Shown: positions 1-10,204, counted from the first letter of the stretch. The stretch: DNA of 64,000 bases from Pleurostoma richardsiae (GCA_030052745.1 JANBVO010000001.1:1240001-1304000); one strand, 5' to 3'. The notes: a model not told the origin generated them from the letters alone. Numbers and translations: made by a program.

Positions 1-1451
1 GTCGTGGAAACATCGAGGCCAGGCCCCATGAAATCTGCCACGAAGACGTGCCCGTACCAGCCGCCCAGGACTTGGGGCGTGGTGCCGTTGGTAGAGTTGA
101 CCGGCCGCCACGCGGAGAAGGCGAAGTCCTTGCCCATCTGCATGTTAACACGCGTGACATTCTGGTTGTCGCGCCGTCGTTAGCATTGTCTTTCAGCCAA
201 TACGTGAGTCGCGAGAAGAGGCTCACAATGCTCATCACGTATAGCAACCAATCCACCGTCCAGACTGCAGAACCCAGGCTGGCTGCCAGGTGGTAGTCCG
301 GCTGGCTTTCGGCGTTGTTACCCAGAGAGGAGCCCACTTCATCGATGATGAAGGTGAAGTTGTTCGCCTTCGCAGCTTTGATGAATGGAAGGAAATACTC
401 GTTCGTCTTTGACACCGTGTACGAATGATTGAGCAGTGTTGCTGGGTTTGCCCGTCAGTGTCTACATGATCAAGCGGTCAAGGGCACGAGGGTATGTCAT
501 CTACTCACATTGCAGGTCGTCTCCGTCATAGGTTTGGTAGCTGTGCCCCGTCAGCTATGTTGCTACCATTTCAACAAGGAAGGACACTCACTAATGCGCT
601 GCAATAGTCTGGACGTCGCTCAAGTCGATCATATCCTCCGTCTCGTTGATAAAGTTGTCGCTAGACGAAAGTTAGACACTGCCGGTTGTGATACGGGTGG
701 CTCTTTCTCTTACATTGTCCAGGCCTCCTCATCAACTTCAGAGCTCTTGTCGAAGATCTGGAAAATCTTTCCGTCCGGCAGCTCTGTGATGTTTCTGCTC
801 AGGAGATCCATGTAAGTCTTGACCTCGTCGGCGTAATTTTCTGGGCCGTATGAGCTATTCCTGAATCCCTGGGTGACGAAGAGATCGACCTCGTTGCCGA
901 TCTCAATGCTCTGCAGTTTCTCAACACCCATGGCATCGATGCAGCTCTGGACAAACTCGACCGCATTGGTATAATTTGTTCCATTGTCCCTCGCCAGCGG
1001 GAACTGCAGCATGTACTTCGTGTTGTTCAGAACACCGAGGCTGTCGAACCACGTCGACCCGAACGTAATGTTCGATTCGAGTCCATCGTCATCCCCTTCA
1101 GGCCATATCACGTTCTCCTGCTGGCTCAGGTCGAAGATTGCGTGGTCCCTGGGTCACTGGTCAGCTTCTCTATTAGCGCCGGAAAGGTCGACTGCCGCCT
1201 CCTTACAATGATGTCCCGCCTATGCGGACGATTGTCGGAACCCCGGTTCGGCTCGAGATTGCGTTGAACAGGTTCTGCGAGAACTGGTTCACGAAATCGG
1301 GAAAACTCGTGGATTCTATCCCGAATCCCAGGAACGCCGGGTCGACAGCATCACTCGCTCCCTGAGGGACCTGATTCGGCGCGTTGACTTTGACTGTCGC
1401 GGCTGCGGCTGCGGCGCCGAACGCCAGGAGGCTGAAGGGGGGAGGCCACAT
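1..1451 (-). CDS. Secreted glycoside hydrolase family 79 (beta-glucuronidase-like), partial
   Basis: Likely cleaves glucuronosyl groups from cell-wall or arabinogalactan-type glycans outside the cell. The protein starts with a hydrophobic, Ala-rich signal peptide (about residues 1-20). My exon model is complement(join(<1..161,227..441,509..540,592..660,714..1148,1207..1451)); every junction has GT/AG ends and keeps phase, giving about 385 residues before the window edge cuts off the C-terminal part (family members are usually around 450-500). E168 in 'IEIGNEVD' fits the GH79 acid/base Glu, and E295 in 'FIIDEVGSS' is in the right place for the nucleophile. 'RIGGTSLDHAIFD' matches the conserved strand that usually reads RxGGNSxD. 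Several NxT/NxS sites are present. Exon 4 is only 32 nt. Family assignment is from motifs; the precise substrate (glucuronoside, 4-O-methyl-glucuronoside, heparan-like) is not readable. Confidence 0.85.
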
Positions 1452-2045
1452 CTTGAGGACGGCTGAGGGATATCGACCACGGACGAAGCCATTTCCATTC
1501 TGTTGAATCCCATAATCGTCTTTTATGTCTGTTCACAACTGAACACATCATGTTCATTTCTTCACATGACATCACAAACTGGTATGTCATATATTCAGAT
1601 GCACGAAGATCTGGGGTCCACACGCCCCACGCCGAGCCTCATAGCGCCGGGCATCTAGGTGAAAACACCGCCGGACAAGCAGGATATTGCAACAGCTAGT
1701 TGCGTACACACGTATTGGTTGACGTTGCTTAGCACATAAATAGGAGCCTTCGTCCTGCCAACACATTACGTTGGCTACTGATCGCAGTCGACGGAGATGC
1801 GGGTCGATCCGATCTGGAGACCCATGCCCAGAGGGGAATGACGACTGCAACCATGTTATGCGCAGATCCAATGATGAAGTACGTTGTCTGGCCTCTCCAA
1901 GTCCCAGGTGCCGCATCCTTGCTCGGGATCCCCAGATTTGCACAAGGGCGTCCATGAAGGCGGCCTGCATCCATGTGGCTACGGTACCCGGAAACTACTT
2001 GATCAATCCTATCAATATTTCCGCTGACATCAAGTCGCTTCTCAT
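1452..2045. other. Intergenic region between GH79 and the hydrolase fusion gene
   Basis: About 590 bp upstream of the GH79 gene and downstream of the fusion gene, which are both on the minus strand. Open frames here are short, overlap on both strands and have no recognisable family. I see no gene. It should hold the GH79 promoter and the 3' end of the fusion gene. Confidence 0.6.
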
Positions 2046-4232
2046 TCATGCCTTTGCTGTCGAGGATGCCACCGTCCGCTCAAACTCAGTAGCAATGTCA
2101 AACATGTATCCATCCATGCCTTTTGTGCACACAAAACTGATGCCGAACGGCATCCCCCCATTCACATACCCTGCATTGACGCTCACAGCACACAGATCCA
2201 GCACGTTGCCGAAGTGCGTAAACTCCCCGAGCCTCGCGTTGAGCGCGATCGGCTCAGCCTCCATCTCCGCGATGGTGGGATGAGAAGGGACGGTCGGGAC
2301 AAGCAAGACGTCGACACCCCCACCGCTCCTCGACATGAGCCGGGCCACCTGCCGCGTCGCTTCAGCCTGCGTGAGCTGGTCCGCGAAAACGTCCCAGGGC
2401 TTCGCGTCTCTGGACAGCACCTTGGAGAATAGCTCCTTCGTCGTTGGGTGCAGGTCCTCTAGATTCGACATGACGAAGTCCTTCCCGATGCAAGCTATCC
2501 GTTCGTTCACCAAGCTACCACTGTACAGAAGCTCCGTGGCGGTCAGGAAGGGTTGGTAGGATGCGTTGTCCAGAGTTTTCATCCGGCCGCCCATAGACCG
2601 CACCATGTCCACGGCTGAACTGAAGGCATTCCGGAAAGCCTCGGAGCACGCTCCCAAGGCCGCGGGCGGGGGCACGGCAAAGGTGAATCCTGCCTTGCGC
2701 ACGCCCCTGTAATCTGCCAGCGGAAGCGGAAGCGAGCTGGGTTCTTTTGCGTACGCGTCTTCGGGGTCGTACTGGTCTGCCACATACCACACCTTCCGCG
2801 CGTCCTCTGCAGAGAGCGCGAAGATAGACGCGGTGTCCAGGCTCCGGCAGGCCGGCACGATGCCCCGGCCCGACAGCGTGCCCTTAGTAGGCTTGTACCC
2901 GACGATGCCGTTCAGGGCGGCGGGCACCCTACCACTGCCGGCCGTGTCGGTGCCTAGCGAGAAGCTAACCAGCTGCGCGGCGACGGCGACACCGGAGCCG
3001 GACGAAGAACCGCCTGAGACATACTTGCCCTCTCCGAAGACGCTGGCCGACGTTCCGTAGGGTGACCGGCACCCGCTGAGACCCGTTGCGAGCTGGTCCA
3101 TGTTTGTCTTTCCGACCAGGATCGCGCCGGCATCGAGGAGCGCCGCGACAACTGGGCAAGTAGCTGTAGGGACGTAAGTGTAGGCCGGACATGACGCAGT
3201 GGTCGGCATCCCGGCGACGTCGAAGTTGTCCTTGACTGCGAAGGGTACGCCATACAAGGGCGGGAACTCCTCGCTGCCCACCTGGGCGTACTTCTCTGCA
3301 AGCACCCTTGCGCACTGCAATAGCTCGTCCCGCGACCGGAGATGTATCCAGATGTGCGGGTTCTCGCGCTCATACCCCTCGATCCGGGAGTAGGTGCTGC
3401 CAATGACGTCCTCGGGCGAGAGCGCGTGCTGCCTGTAGAGCTTCCCCAGCGTCGCGAGGTCAAGAGACCGCTCGTCCCAGGCGGGCGGCGTCGCCGGCGG
3501 CGTCAGCGGACCCGCGTGTTGCTCCGACGCAGCGATGAGCTCCGTGCTGTCGGCCGTGAAGCCAAACAGGCCGTCGTAGGCCGAGATCATGCCCAGTGAC
3601 GCCTTTACAAAACCCTCGTCGAACCCGCCCGTGCAGTCGCCCAGAACACAGCACTGGAACCCGCGGTCATTCGCCTCCCGCGCCGTCGTCGTCACGCAGC
3701 ACTCGGTCGTCACCCCGCACAGTATCAGATGCGTGACCCCCCTGGCCGCCAGCTTCCTGTGCAGGTCCGTCGCCCAGAACGAGCCCTTGCCCGGCTTGTC
3801 GACGACCACCTCCCCGGGCCGCGGGCGCACCTCGTCCACGATGCCGTGGCCCGCCTCCCCGCGCACCAGCAGCCGGCCCATGGGCCCCTCCTCGCCGATG
3901 CCCACCGCATGGTGCCCGCCCGGCGCCTGGACCTGCCGGTCGCGCTTGGCGGCGCTGAGGTCCGACAGGTCGGGCGCGTGGCCCTCGCGCGTATGCGCGA
4001 CGTGCAGGCCCAGGGCGCGGGCGGCGGCGAGGGCGCGCCGCGCGGCGGGCACGACGGACCGGACGGCCGCGAAGGCCGCGGCGTCGCCGCACTGGACGGC
4101 GCCGAAGCCGCCCGGGTCGACGAAGTCGCGCTGGATGTCGACCAGGACGAGGGCGGTGCGCGAGGGCGGGAAGGCATAGGCGTAGGGCTGCGCCGAGGGG
4201 AGGGTAATGGTGGGCGCCGTTTGGTCGGCCAT
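2046..4232 (-). CDS. Fusion of biuret-hydrolase-like cysteine hydrolase and allophanate-hydrolase-type amidase
   Basis: One intronless frame of 728 residues with two enzymes. Residues about 25-235 are an isochorismatase-fold cysteine hydrolase with D32 ('VDIQRDF'), K146 ('VVDKPGKG') and C179 ('GVTTECCVTT'). The K-to-C spacing of 33 equals that of biuret hydrolase BiuH and N-carbamoylsarcosine amidase, and 'REGHAPDLSD' and 'REANDRGF' also resemble BiuH/RutB enzymes. Residues about 255-715 are an amidase-signature domain with K334, cis-Ser S409 and nucleophile S433. 'GTDTAGSGRVPAALN', 'GYKPTKG' and 'VPACRSLD' are the marks of allophanate hydrolase (AtzF, Dur1,2). The extra C-terminal domain of AtzF/Dur1,2 is absent. 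Inferred reaction: biuret to allophanate and NH3, then allophanate to 2 NH3 and 2 CO2, in the cytosol. Ureidoacrylate or triuret remain possible substrates for the first domain. Codon 1 is the first ATG of the frame. Confidence 0.88.
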   Translation of the reverse strand: MADQTAPTITLPSAQPYAYAFPPSRTALVLVDIQRDFVDPGGFGAVQCGDAAAFAAVRSVVPAARRALAAARALGLHVAHTREGHAPDLSDLSAAKRDRQVQAPGGHHAVGIGEEGPMGRLLVRGEAGHGIVDEVRPRPGEVVVDKPGKGSFWATDLHRKLAARGVTHLILCGVTTECCVTTTAREANDRGFQCCVLGDCTGGFDEGFVKASLGMISAYDGLFGFTADSTELIAASEQHAGPLTPPATPPAWDERSLDLATLGKLYRQHALSPEDVIGSTYSRIEGYERENPHIWIHLRSRDELLQCARVLAEKYAQVGSEEFPPLYGVPFAVKDNFDVAGMPTTASCPAYTYVPTATCPVVAALLDAGAILVGKTNMDQLATGLSGCRSPYGTSASVFGEGKYVSGGSSSGSGVAVAAQLVSFSLGTDTAGSGRVPAALNGIVGYKPTKGTLSGRGIVPACRSLDTASIFALSAEDARKVWYVADQYDPEDAYAKEPSSLPLPLADYRGVRKAGFTFAVPPPAALGACSEAFRNAFSSAVDMVRSMGGRMKTLDNASYQPFLTATELLYSGSLVNERIACIGKDFVMSNLEDLHPTTKELFSKVLSRDAKPWDVFADQLTQAEATRQVARLMSRSGGGVDVLLVPTVPSHPTIAEMEAEPIALNARLGEFTHFGNVLDLCAVSVNAGYVNGGMPFGISFVCTKGMDGYMFDIATEFERTVASSTAKA

Positions 4233-5003
4233 GTTCGAAGATATGGGTAGGGGGTTGCAGCAACTGCGAGATTTTGGTCGCGTTTACTGCAGCTCCTGGC
4301 CGTAGTAATGCAGTCTTGAGCTGGAGTTTGTTCTCTTACCAGAATAGACTGCCTACACTACGTGACAATCGACCTTATCTACCGTCATGAGAAGTCGGCC
4401 GGCATCCAGAGGGAGTTCCCTGCCTCGGCATCCGGCCGGGTCGGTCGATAACGTGGGAGGCGGATCAGGGGGTCAAACGTCGGCCGTCGGCCGCCTTTAA
4501 ACGTGTTGCGCCGGCGGCGGCGGTCGCCTGAATCGTCCCTCAATGGGCCGTTGGCCAGCGGCCACCAGCGATTGACTAGTCGCCACTATCTTGAGTCCCA
4601 TCCTTAGTGTGCTTAGCCTCTGTTTGCTTCATCCTCTAGTCATGTCGGCCCGTCTACCTAGACTTAAGGCTGGCCAATGCCATGTGCTCAAGTCTTCATG
4701 TTTCTTCCGGCCCCTTAAGAGACGAGTTGTTCTCGTAGACCTGTCATGGCCCAGCTAAGAACTGTCTGCCATGCTTGAATTCTGCTGGCATCACAATCAG
4801 TAAGGTGCTTAGCATGTGAAGGGGCAACTTTGCCGTACAGAAGATAACGACGAGAGACTAGCTATGAGATGAGTTGCAGCGACGAGAGTATGTTCCCATA
4901 TACCAGCAAGAATCTCACGGGTGGATACAATCAAGAGCTGTTCAAAAGCAAGACAGGCTTCCTAAGCTATTCGAATTTCATCAACAGTGATACATACAAA
5001 CAC
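4233..5003. other. Promoter side of the hydrolase fusion gene
   Basis: About 770 bp upstream of the fusion gene and downstream of the oxygenase gene. No credible frame. It contains a canonical GATA-factor site listed separately. Confidence 0.6.
4374..4380 (-). promoter_or_regulatory. GATA-factor (AreA/NIT2) site upstream of the hydrolase fusion gene
   Basis: CTTATCT on the plus strand, AGATAAG in the sense of the gene, about 145 bp before its ATG. It matches HGATAR, the site of the nitrogen regulator AreA/NIT2. A single short site is weak evidence alone; it gains weight from similar sites before the next two genes. Confidence 0.45.
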
Positions 5004-6123
5004 TCAAGCCGGGCCAGCAGTGACCGCCGCGGCCTTGCCCTCCCGCAGCTCCTTCTGGTCCACCCTGCTCACGCTCAGGCGCTTCCACACGTACTCCCCG
5101 GCGAGCACGGGCTCGTACTTGCTGCTCTCCCCCTGCGCGAGGCAGCTGTCCAGCGTCGTGATCGTAGCGTCGTAGTTGACCCCGAAGAAGAAGGGGATCG
5201 AGTACCGCTCCTGGCCCGTGGTGTTGAACACGCGGTGCACCGTCGACACGAACCGGTCGTTGGTCCAGCGCGCCAGCATGTCGCCGATGTTGACGACGAA
5301 GGTGCCCGGCACGGGCGGCGCCTCGATCCACTCGCCCTCGACGTTGAGGATCTGCAGCGCCGGGACGGCGCCCTGGCAGAGGATGGTGAAGCATTCGATG
5401 TCGGTGTGCGCGCCGATGCCGAGGGCGTCGGGCTGCGAGGCCGGCTGCGGCGGGTAGTGGATCAGGCGGCCCATGGCGCCGGGCGTCGACACCAGCTCGT
5501 CGAAGAAGTCCTCCGGCAGCAGCAGGACCTGCGCGAACAGCCGGATCATCCGCCGCGCCAGGCCGAGGACGTCGGCGTAGTAGTCCGCCACGGCCTCGCG
5601 GAAGCCGGGCAGCTCCGGCCAGACGTTGGGCCCGCTCATGGGGTTCTCCTTCCACTCTGCGTCATGTTAGTCCAGGGGATTTCCAGGTCTATCTGGTTGG
5701 CTTCTGATCTCTCTCACCTGGTGCATCCCGGCCGCCCGACCATAGCGGATCGAGCTCCTTCTCGTAGCCCCAGTTGAACGCCTCGTTCAGGTCCGGCTTG
5801 CGCGTCTCGTCCGTCCGCACCTCGGCCGGGGGCTCGTAGCCCCGGAGGATCCGGGACTTCTTGTAGTTGATCTCATTCTTCCTCTCGGCCGCCTGCGCGA
5901 AGAAGCCCTCGGCGGTCTTGAACAGCCTGTCGATCTTCTCCTGGGGCACGTCGTGGTCCTTGATGTAGAAGAAGCCCACGCGCGTGCAGGCGTCAGTCAG
6001 CTGCGCGAGGAGCTCATCCTTGGGGCTCTTGAGCGATATCAGAGGGATCTCGCTGAAGTCCGCCCTCCGAGCCGTGTCGGAGGAGATGGCGCGCTGGTTG
6101 CCGCTGAAGGAGGTGAAGCTCAT
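5004..6123 (-). CDS. Fe(II)/2-oxoglutarate-dependent dioxygenase (isopenicillin N synthase-like)
   Basis: Soluble oxygenase that couples decarboxylation of 2-oxoglutarate to oxidation of an unknown small molecule. Exon model complement(join(5004..5656,5718..6123)), 352 residues, within the usual 300-370. The N-terminal DIOX_N region (about residues 20-140) is followed by the double-stranded beta-helix. Iron ligands H219 and D221 ('GAHTDIECF') and H276 ('STVHRVFN') and the 2-oxoglutarate-binding pair R286/S288 ('RYSIPFF') are intact. The open frame extends upstream only through a GTG, so I place the start at the ATG at 6123. Two paired GATA sites lie about 90-110 bp upstream. Thymine-7-hydroxylase, a pyrimidine-salvage enzyme, has the same length and fold, but nothing here identifies the substrate. 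The neighbours suggest nitrogen metabolism; this is inference. Confidence 0.88.
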
Positions 6124-7343
6124 TGCGACAGTGACAAGACTACCGGTTAGGATGGCAATATATTGCACGATACTGCGCTGAAGATGGGTTTGGCATCGTT
6201 CAAGTCCATCTCTTTATCAATCATTATCATCGTCCATTATTGGCCTCTTGGCCAGGTCTGGTTTGCTGGCCGCCGGCCCGCATCTTCTGCCCTTTGAGCC
6301 TGGGGAGTGGGCCGTCGGCCGCGACAGCTCCTGCAACCGCCGAGATAGGAGAGCAAGCGCCGGCCGCCGACTGGTCCGACGTCGCCAGCAAAAGGCCCAC
6401 AGCGACCGAATCCTCCAGGCGCCGCCGGCGTCCTGAGAAAGGCAATAAAGCTGCCATCCGCCGGCTGGATGTGCACATTGGCGGCGGACGTTCCCTCCGT
6501 ACGGAGTTGCTGTTGTGTACTACATATATATGTTCAGCGTCGCCGACGGCTAAGGCGCGTTCATGTAGAACAGTCATTGACGAGTTTTACGGCCCCTCCA
6601 AACGCTTTCATATACACAGATAATCGGCTGGGTCGAAGCGGTATAGCGAGTGTAGATGGAAGAGCAATGGCAAAGTGCCGTTCTGATGCTTCGAGGGACG
6701 GATGTTCTTGCTCAAGCGAATAATTACCTACCTAATTATGGTGCTTTGGCCTGCTGTCGATGCTGTCAATCTACGGTCTAATCGGCAGCGGGTAGAAACA
6801 TATGAACTGTTCGGCAACCAAGCAGTCAAAAAAGAACCCTCTGCCTGCCGATACAAAGTCGTCCTTCACGCTTCTCCTCACAAGGCCTGCTTTTGGAGGC
6901 TGTAGGATGCAGCAGTTTCCCAGAGCATTGATTACTCCAGCCGTTCCAGGACTGCCTCCTCTTGTCCTGTCCATCGTGTCTCTTTCTCGGCGCTGCCGTG
7001 TCTACGTATTACCGTCCAGGTGCTCATCAAACTGCCTGGCCACATATCCGCAGGCAATGTACATCCTTGCCGCTGGTAAAGGGCGTGCCATGCACGCTAC
7101 GAGCCCCCTCATTCGACGCTGCGCACTTCTCACGCCGCCATCTTCCCGGGCGCCCGTAAGCGGTGCTGGGTGCGTGGACCCAGAAAGCTTCTGGTGACGA
7201 CCCGTGGACTGGCTTAGTGCTGTACCTTTCCGACCGAAGCATGCCACGTGTCCGTCTGTATAAATTTGAGAGTATAAAAGTCGCCAATGTCATAGAAATG
7301 GTAGTCGTCTAATCGCGATCGTAGCATAATCATGACAGGTCAA
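6124..7343. other. Intergenic region between oxygenase and Zn2Cys6 regulator
   Basis: About 1.2 kb without a recognisable gene. The open frames at 6227-6723 and 6771-7293 overlap on both strands and have no family features. The part near 6124-6240 is the oxygenase promoter, with two GATA sites. Confidence 0.6.
6214..6229 (-). promoter_or_regulatory. Pair of GATA-factor sites upstream of the oxygenase gene
   Basis: TTATCA occurs at 6214-6219 and again at 6224-6229, that is TGATAA twice in gene sense, 10 bp (about one helical turn) apart and roughly 90-105 bp before the ATG. Both fit HGATAR. AreA/NIT2 usually needs two nearby sites, so the pairing is meaningful, though binding is inferred. Confidence 0.45.
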
Positions 7344-9489
7344 TCATGATTGCGGAGTGGGCGAATAAAAGAGACTGTGACTGCCGAGGTCTGCAAAGAA
7401 GGCCTGAGAGCTGGCGGCATCCAAGTCGAGCAGGCTGAAGTCCGGTGTCGCTGTCGTCTGTAAGAGCGCATATTGCGCGTCATTATGCCCGCCTCCGAAC
7501 GCGCCGTCCCCATCCGTGGTCGTATTGATCCCGAGACCGTGCGGGAACATGCCCTCGTTGTCAACCGTGATCGGGCCCTGCGCGTACCCAGGTCGGCCGA
7601 TCGTCCTACCAACGGGCGACCGGCTCATGTCCAGATCCTCGAGGCTGTCGACCATCTCCCGCAGCGCGGTGCTGACGAACCCCACGCCCTTGGCCCGCAC
7701 CTTCAGGCTCCACCGGAAGTCCTCCAGCTTTTGCCGGTAGAAGTCCGCCTCCTCGTCCGTCGCGCTCGTCGCCCACAGCAGCCCGCCGTACGTGCGTATG
7801 TACGCCAGCGACTTTGGCGAGGCGAACCACCAGAAGGCCTGCAGGTGCTCTGGCCGCAAAGCCTCCACAAAGCGCATCGCGTGCTCCAGCCTGGCCTTCG
7901 CGGCTTCACGGCAGAGGTCACGGACCGACTGCGGCGAGTCGGGCGTCAGGACTCGGACGATGAAGCGGTAGATCATGATCTCTGTGACGAAGTAGGAGAG
8001 ATGGAGGTAGCCGTTGGAGCATAGCTTCCGGGTCTTGACATCCTCCATGCGTAGACCCGAGGGCATCGCACTGGCCCACTCCTTGAGCTTCACCGCGATG
8101 GGCTTTACGAGCTCTAAAAGGCCTTGGACTCCACTTCTGGCGAAGAGCTGTTGGTTATAGGTTTGGTCGCCACTGTAGAGCGTTTCAAGAGCTTCTGCCA
8201 TGATCTCGGTGAGCCGTGCTAGGTGTATGAACAACAGCCTACCCTTCTCGACCTCGGTGCTGCCCTCTTTTTCGTCCTGGTCGAGCGCAGACTCAGGAAA
8301 GTCGTCCAGAGACAGATGCGGCATCCGCCAGTTTGGTGCCACGACATGTGAAGGACGGCCGTGGATCAATGCCCCCCATTTGTCCTGCATGAAGACAGCC
8401 CAGGCTAACCGCCGCCGAAGGCTCTTCTCCCAGTCAGGAATGTTCCATGATGAGCAGTCAACGTGTAGGCCTAGCTCTTCTGCAACGGCGACAATCTGGC
8501 TTGTCAAAACCCATGAGTCTCCTCCGGAGCGTTGAAGCAGTAGCAGCCCGGCCTGGATGGTGGACAGCTTTGGTCGATGGACCACGGCTGTCAGAGCCTT
8601 TGTTGCCGCCTTCACAAGGGCATCACCATCCGGTTTCTCTTTCGCCGATAATTCCTGATCGTAATCCCACCAGTCCATAGCTAGGAGGTAGACCGCCGCA
8701 AGCAGCGGTGGTGAGAACTCCTTGTAGGAACGAGCATACTTCTCCAGGAACACGCCCTTGTGGAGGATGGGATAGCTCGGGTGGACGGTTCGGAAGTATA
8801 GATCCACCAACCCGGGGCCATGAGGCCTGACGAGCCTCTCTATAGCCTCGACATCATCCTCATCATCAGAACTGAAGAGAGTTTGGCTGTCAGGCCGCGA
8901 TATGAACGTGGTCGACTCTGCAACCCGGCGAAACTTCGACTCTGTCTTCTCGCCTCCTCTCGCAGACAAAGATGCCTCTATGAGATCGAGGAGTACACCT
9001 TCATGCAACGACCCTGGGCCAATGTACTTGTAATGTGTTGTCCGGTGGAGGCCCAGTGTCCGATCGAGAAGTGATCTCCCCGAGCCATTCGCCGTACCAG
9101 CAGGTTGCGTCCCAACATCGTCTCGCGCGGAAGCCGGTCTCGTCCTCTTCCGTGACACACTAGTTATAGCTACGGTCAGCGAAATTTCAATATATGAAGA
9201 GATGAGAAAAGGGTTATACGAACGTCTCCTCAGTGCCAATAGCCTCGACGGCGTCGTTGTCACCGCCGTCTGCTCTCCTCTTCTTCCTCCGTTGGGGTTC
9301 GTCCAAGTATGTGCATTCGCGCTGATGAAAGGAGCACAGAACGCATTTGTCCTGTTGCGGCTCCTTGACGCACTTCAGTTTGCGCTTGCGACATATATCG
9401 CACGGGCGGTCGGCTCGTGGGGGTTTGCGCTGCCGCGGATGGGTAGCAGCTTCGGGGCTGGAGTGGCTCGTCGCCGAGGCATTATCCAT
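7344..9489 (-). CDS. Zn2Cys6 transcription factor of the TamA/Dal81 type
   Basis: Nuclear regulator. Exon model complement(join(7344..9146,9220..9489)), about 690 residues; the donor is clear, the acceptor (9147) is the AG that keeps phase without a stop. The first exon encodes the binuclear zinc cluster, Cys-X2-Cys-X6-Cys-X8-Cys-X2-Cys-X6-Cys, in 'RPCDICRKRKLKC' and 'CVLCSFHQREC', then a basic stretch ('RRKKRR'). The motif 'LLDRTLGLH' and the fungal-TF middle domain segment around 'AEELGLHVD', 'RRRLAWAVFMQDKW' and 'HGRPSH' resemble TamA of Aspergillus and Dal81/Uga35 of yeast. In yeast Dal81 drives GABA and allantoin/urea genes, with DUR1,2 induced by allophanate. Next to an allophanate-hydrolase fusion this points to a pathway-specific regulator. 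It may be a paralogue, not the TamA orthologue. A GATA palindrome sits in its promoter. Confidence 0.85.
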
Positions 9490-10204
9490 GATGTGGAGGC
9501 GCCCTTGATTGTATTAGAAACATAATTTCGCTTTTCTGTCCTCGTCCGCCAGTACGCCCTTTCGCTTTCCAATTTCGAACCCTTACCCGGCTGAACACTG
9601 TCGAGGTCACTGATGATCGCGGGGGTTGATGTTGGAATTATCTGATAAGATAAGCAGGTCGTAAGGGCGGCTGGAGATGTGCACGGACCACCAACCTGAA
9701 GAGCCGTTCATATGCCGCCTGATATAGGTACCTATCTAGGTACCCATCAGGAGGTACTGTATCTTCCATGCATCTCATTCTCACAGGCTGAGCGTTCGCG
9801 AGGACGTACAAACACACGACAGCTTCAATTGAAGCGAGCTCACTTCGTTATTTTCAGTTCCTATCATCAAGCATCTATCATTATGTCCATGCTCCCTCAC
9901 TTCATGACTGTCATTCACGTGTTCATAGATGTCGGCGCCACCAATCGAGTCCTTAGAGACCCTTCATCAGAATGACTATTGCTGCGTGGTAAGGCAGCAA
10001 TAGGAGCTTGTAAAACGAGGACAGCCAAGTAAAAAGCAAAAATATCATCGCAAGATCTCTGGAGGATATAGAAATGACAGTACGCTGTTTCGCTGTTCCG
10101 AACCCTCCAAAACTCCGCCGTCTAAGTCGCCCAATTTGGGGGACGCCGAAAGTTGATGTCGAGGTTGCTCGGTATCAAATGCTGCTGATACTTGTGGTTT
10201 CTCT
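9490..10204. other. Promoter of the TamA/Dal81-like gene and 3' side of the next gene
   Basis: About 715 bp without a gene. It holds the GATA palindrome at 9638-9654 and, at 9725-9755, several GGTACC/AGGTAC repeats of the kind common in fungal spacers. Confidence 0.55.
9638..9654 (-). promoter_or_regulatory. Triple GATA-factor site in the TamA/Dal81-like promoter
   Basis: TTATCTGATAAGATAAG packs three overlapping GATA cores (one inverted, two direct) into 17 bp, about 150 bp before the ATG. It is the densest GATA cluster I found in the accessory region and is what a nitrogen-repression target would show. Confidence 0.55.

Noticed and set aside
3589-4179. Long frames antisense to the hydrolase fusion and to the oxygenase (also 4869-5777)
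   Set aside because: They mirror GC-rich codons of the real genes on the other strand and carry no motif.
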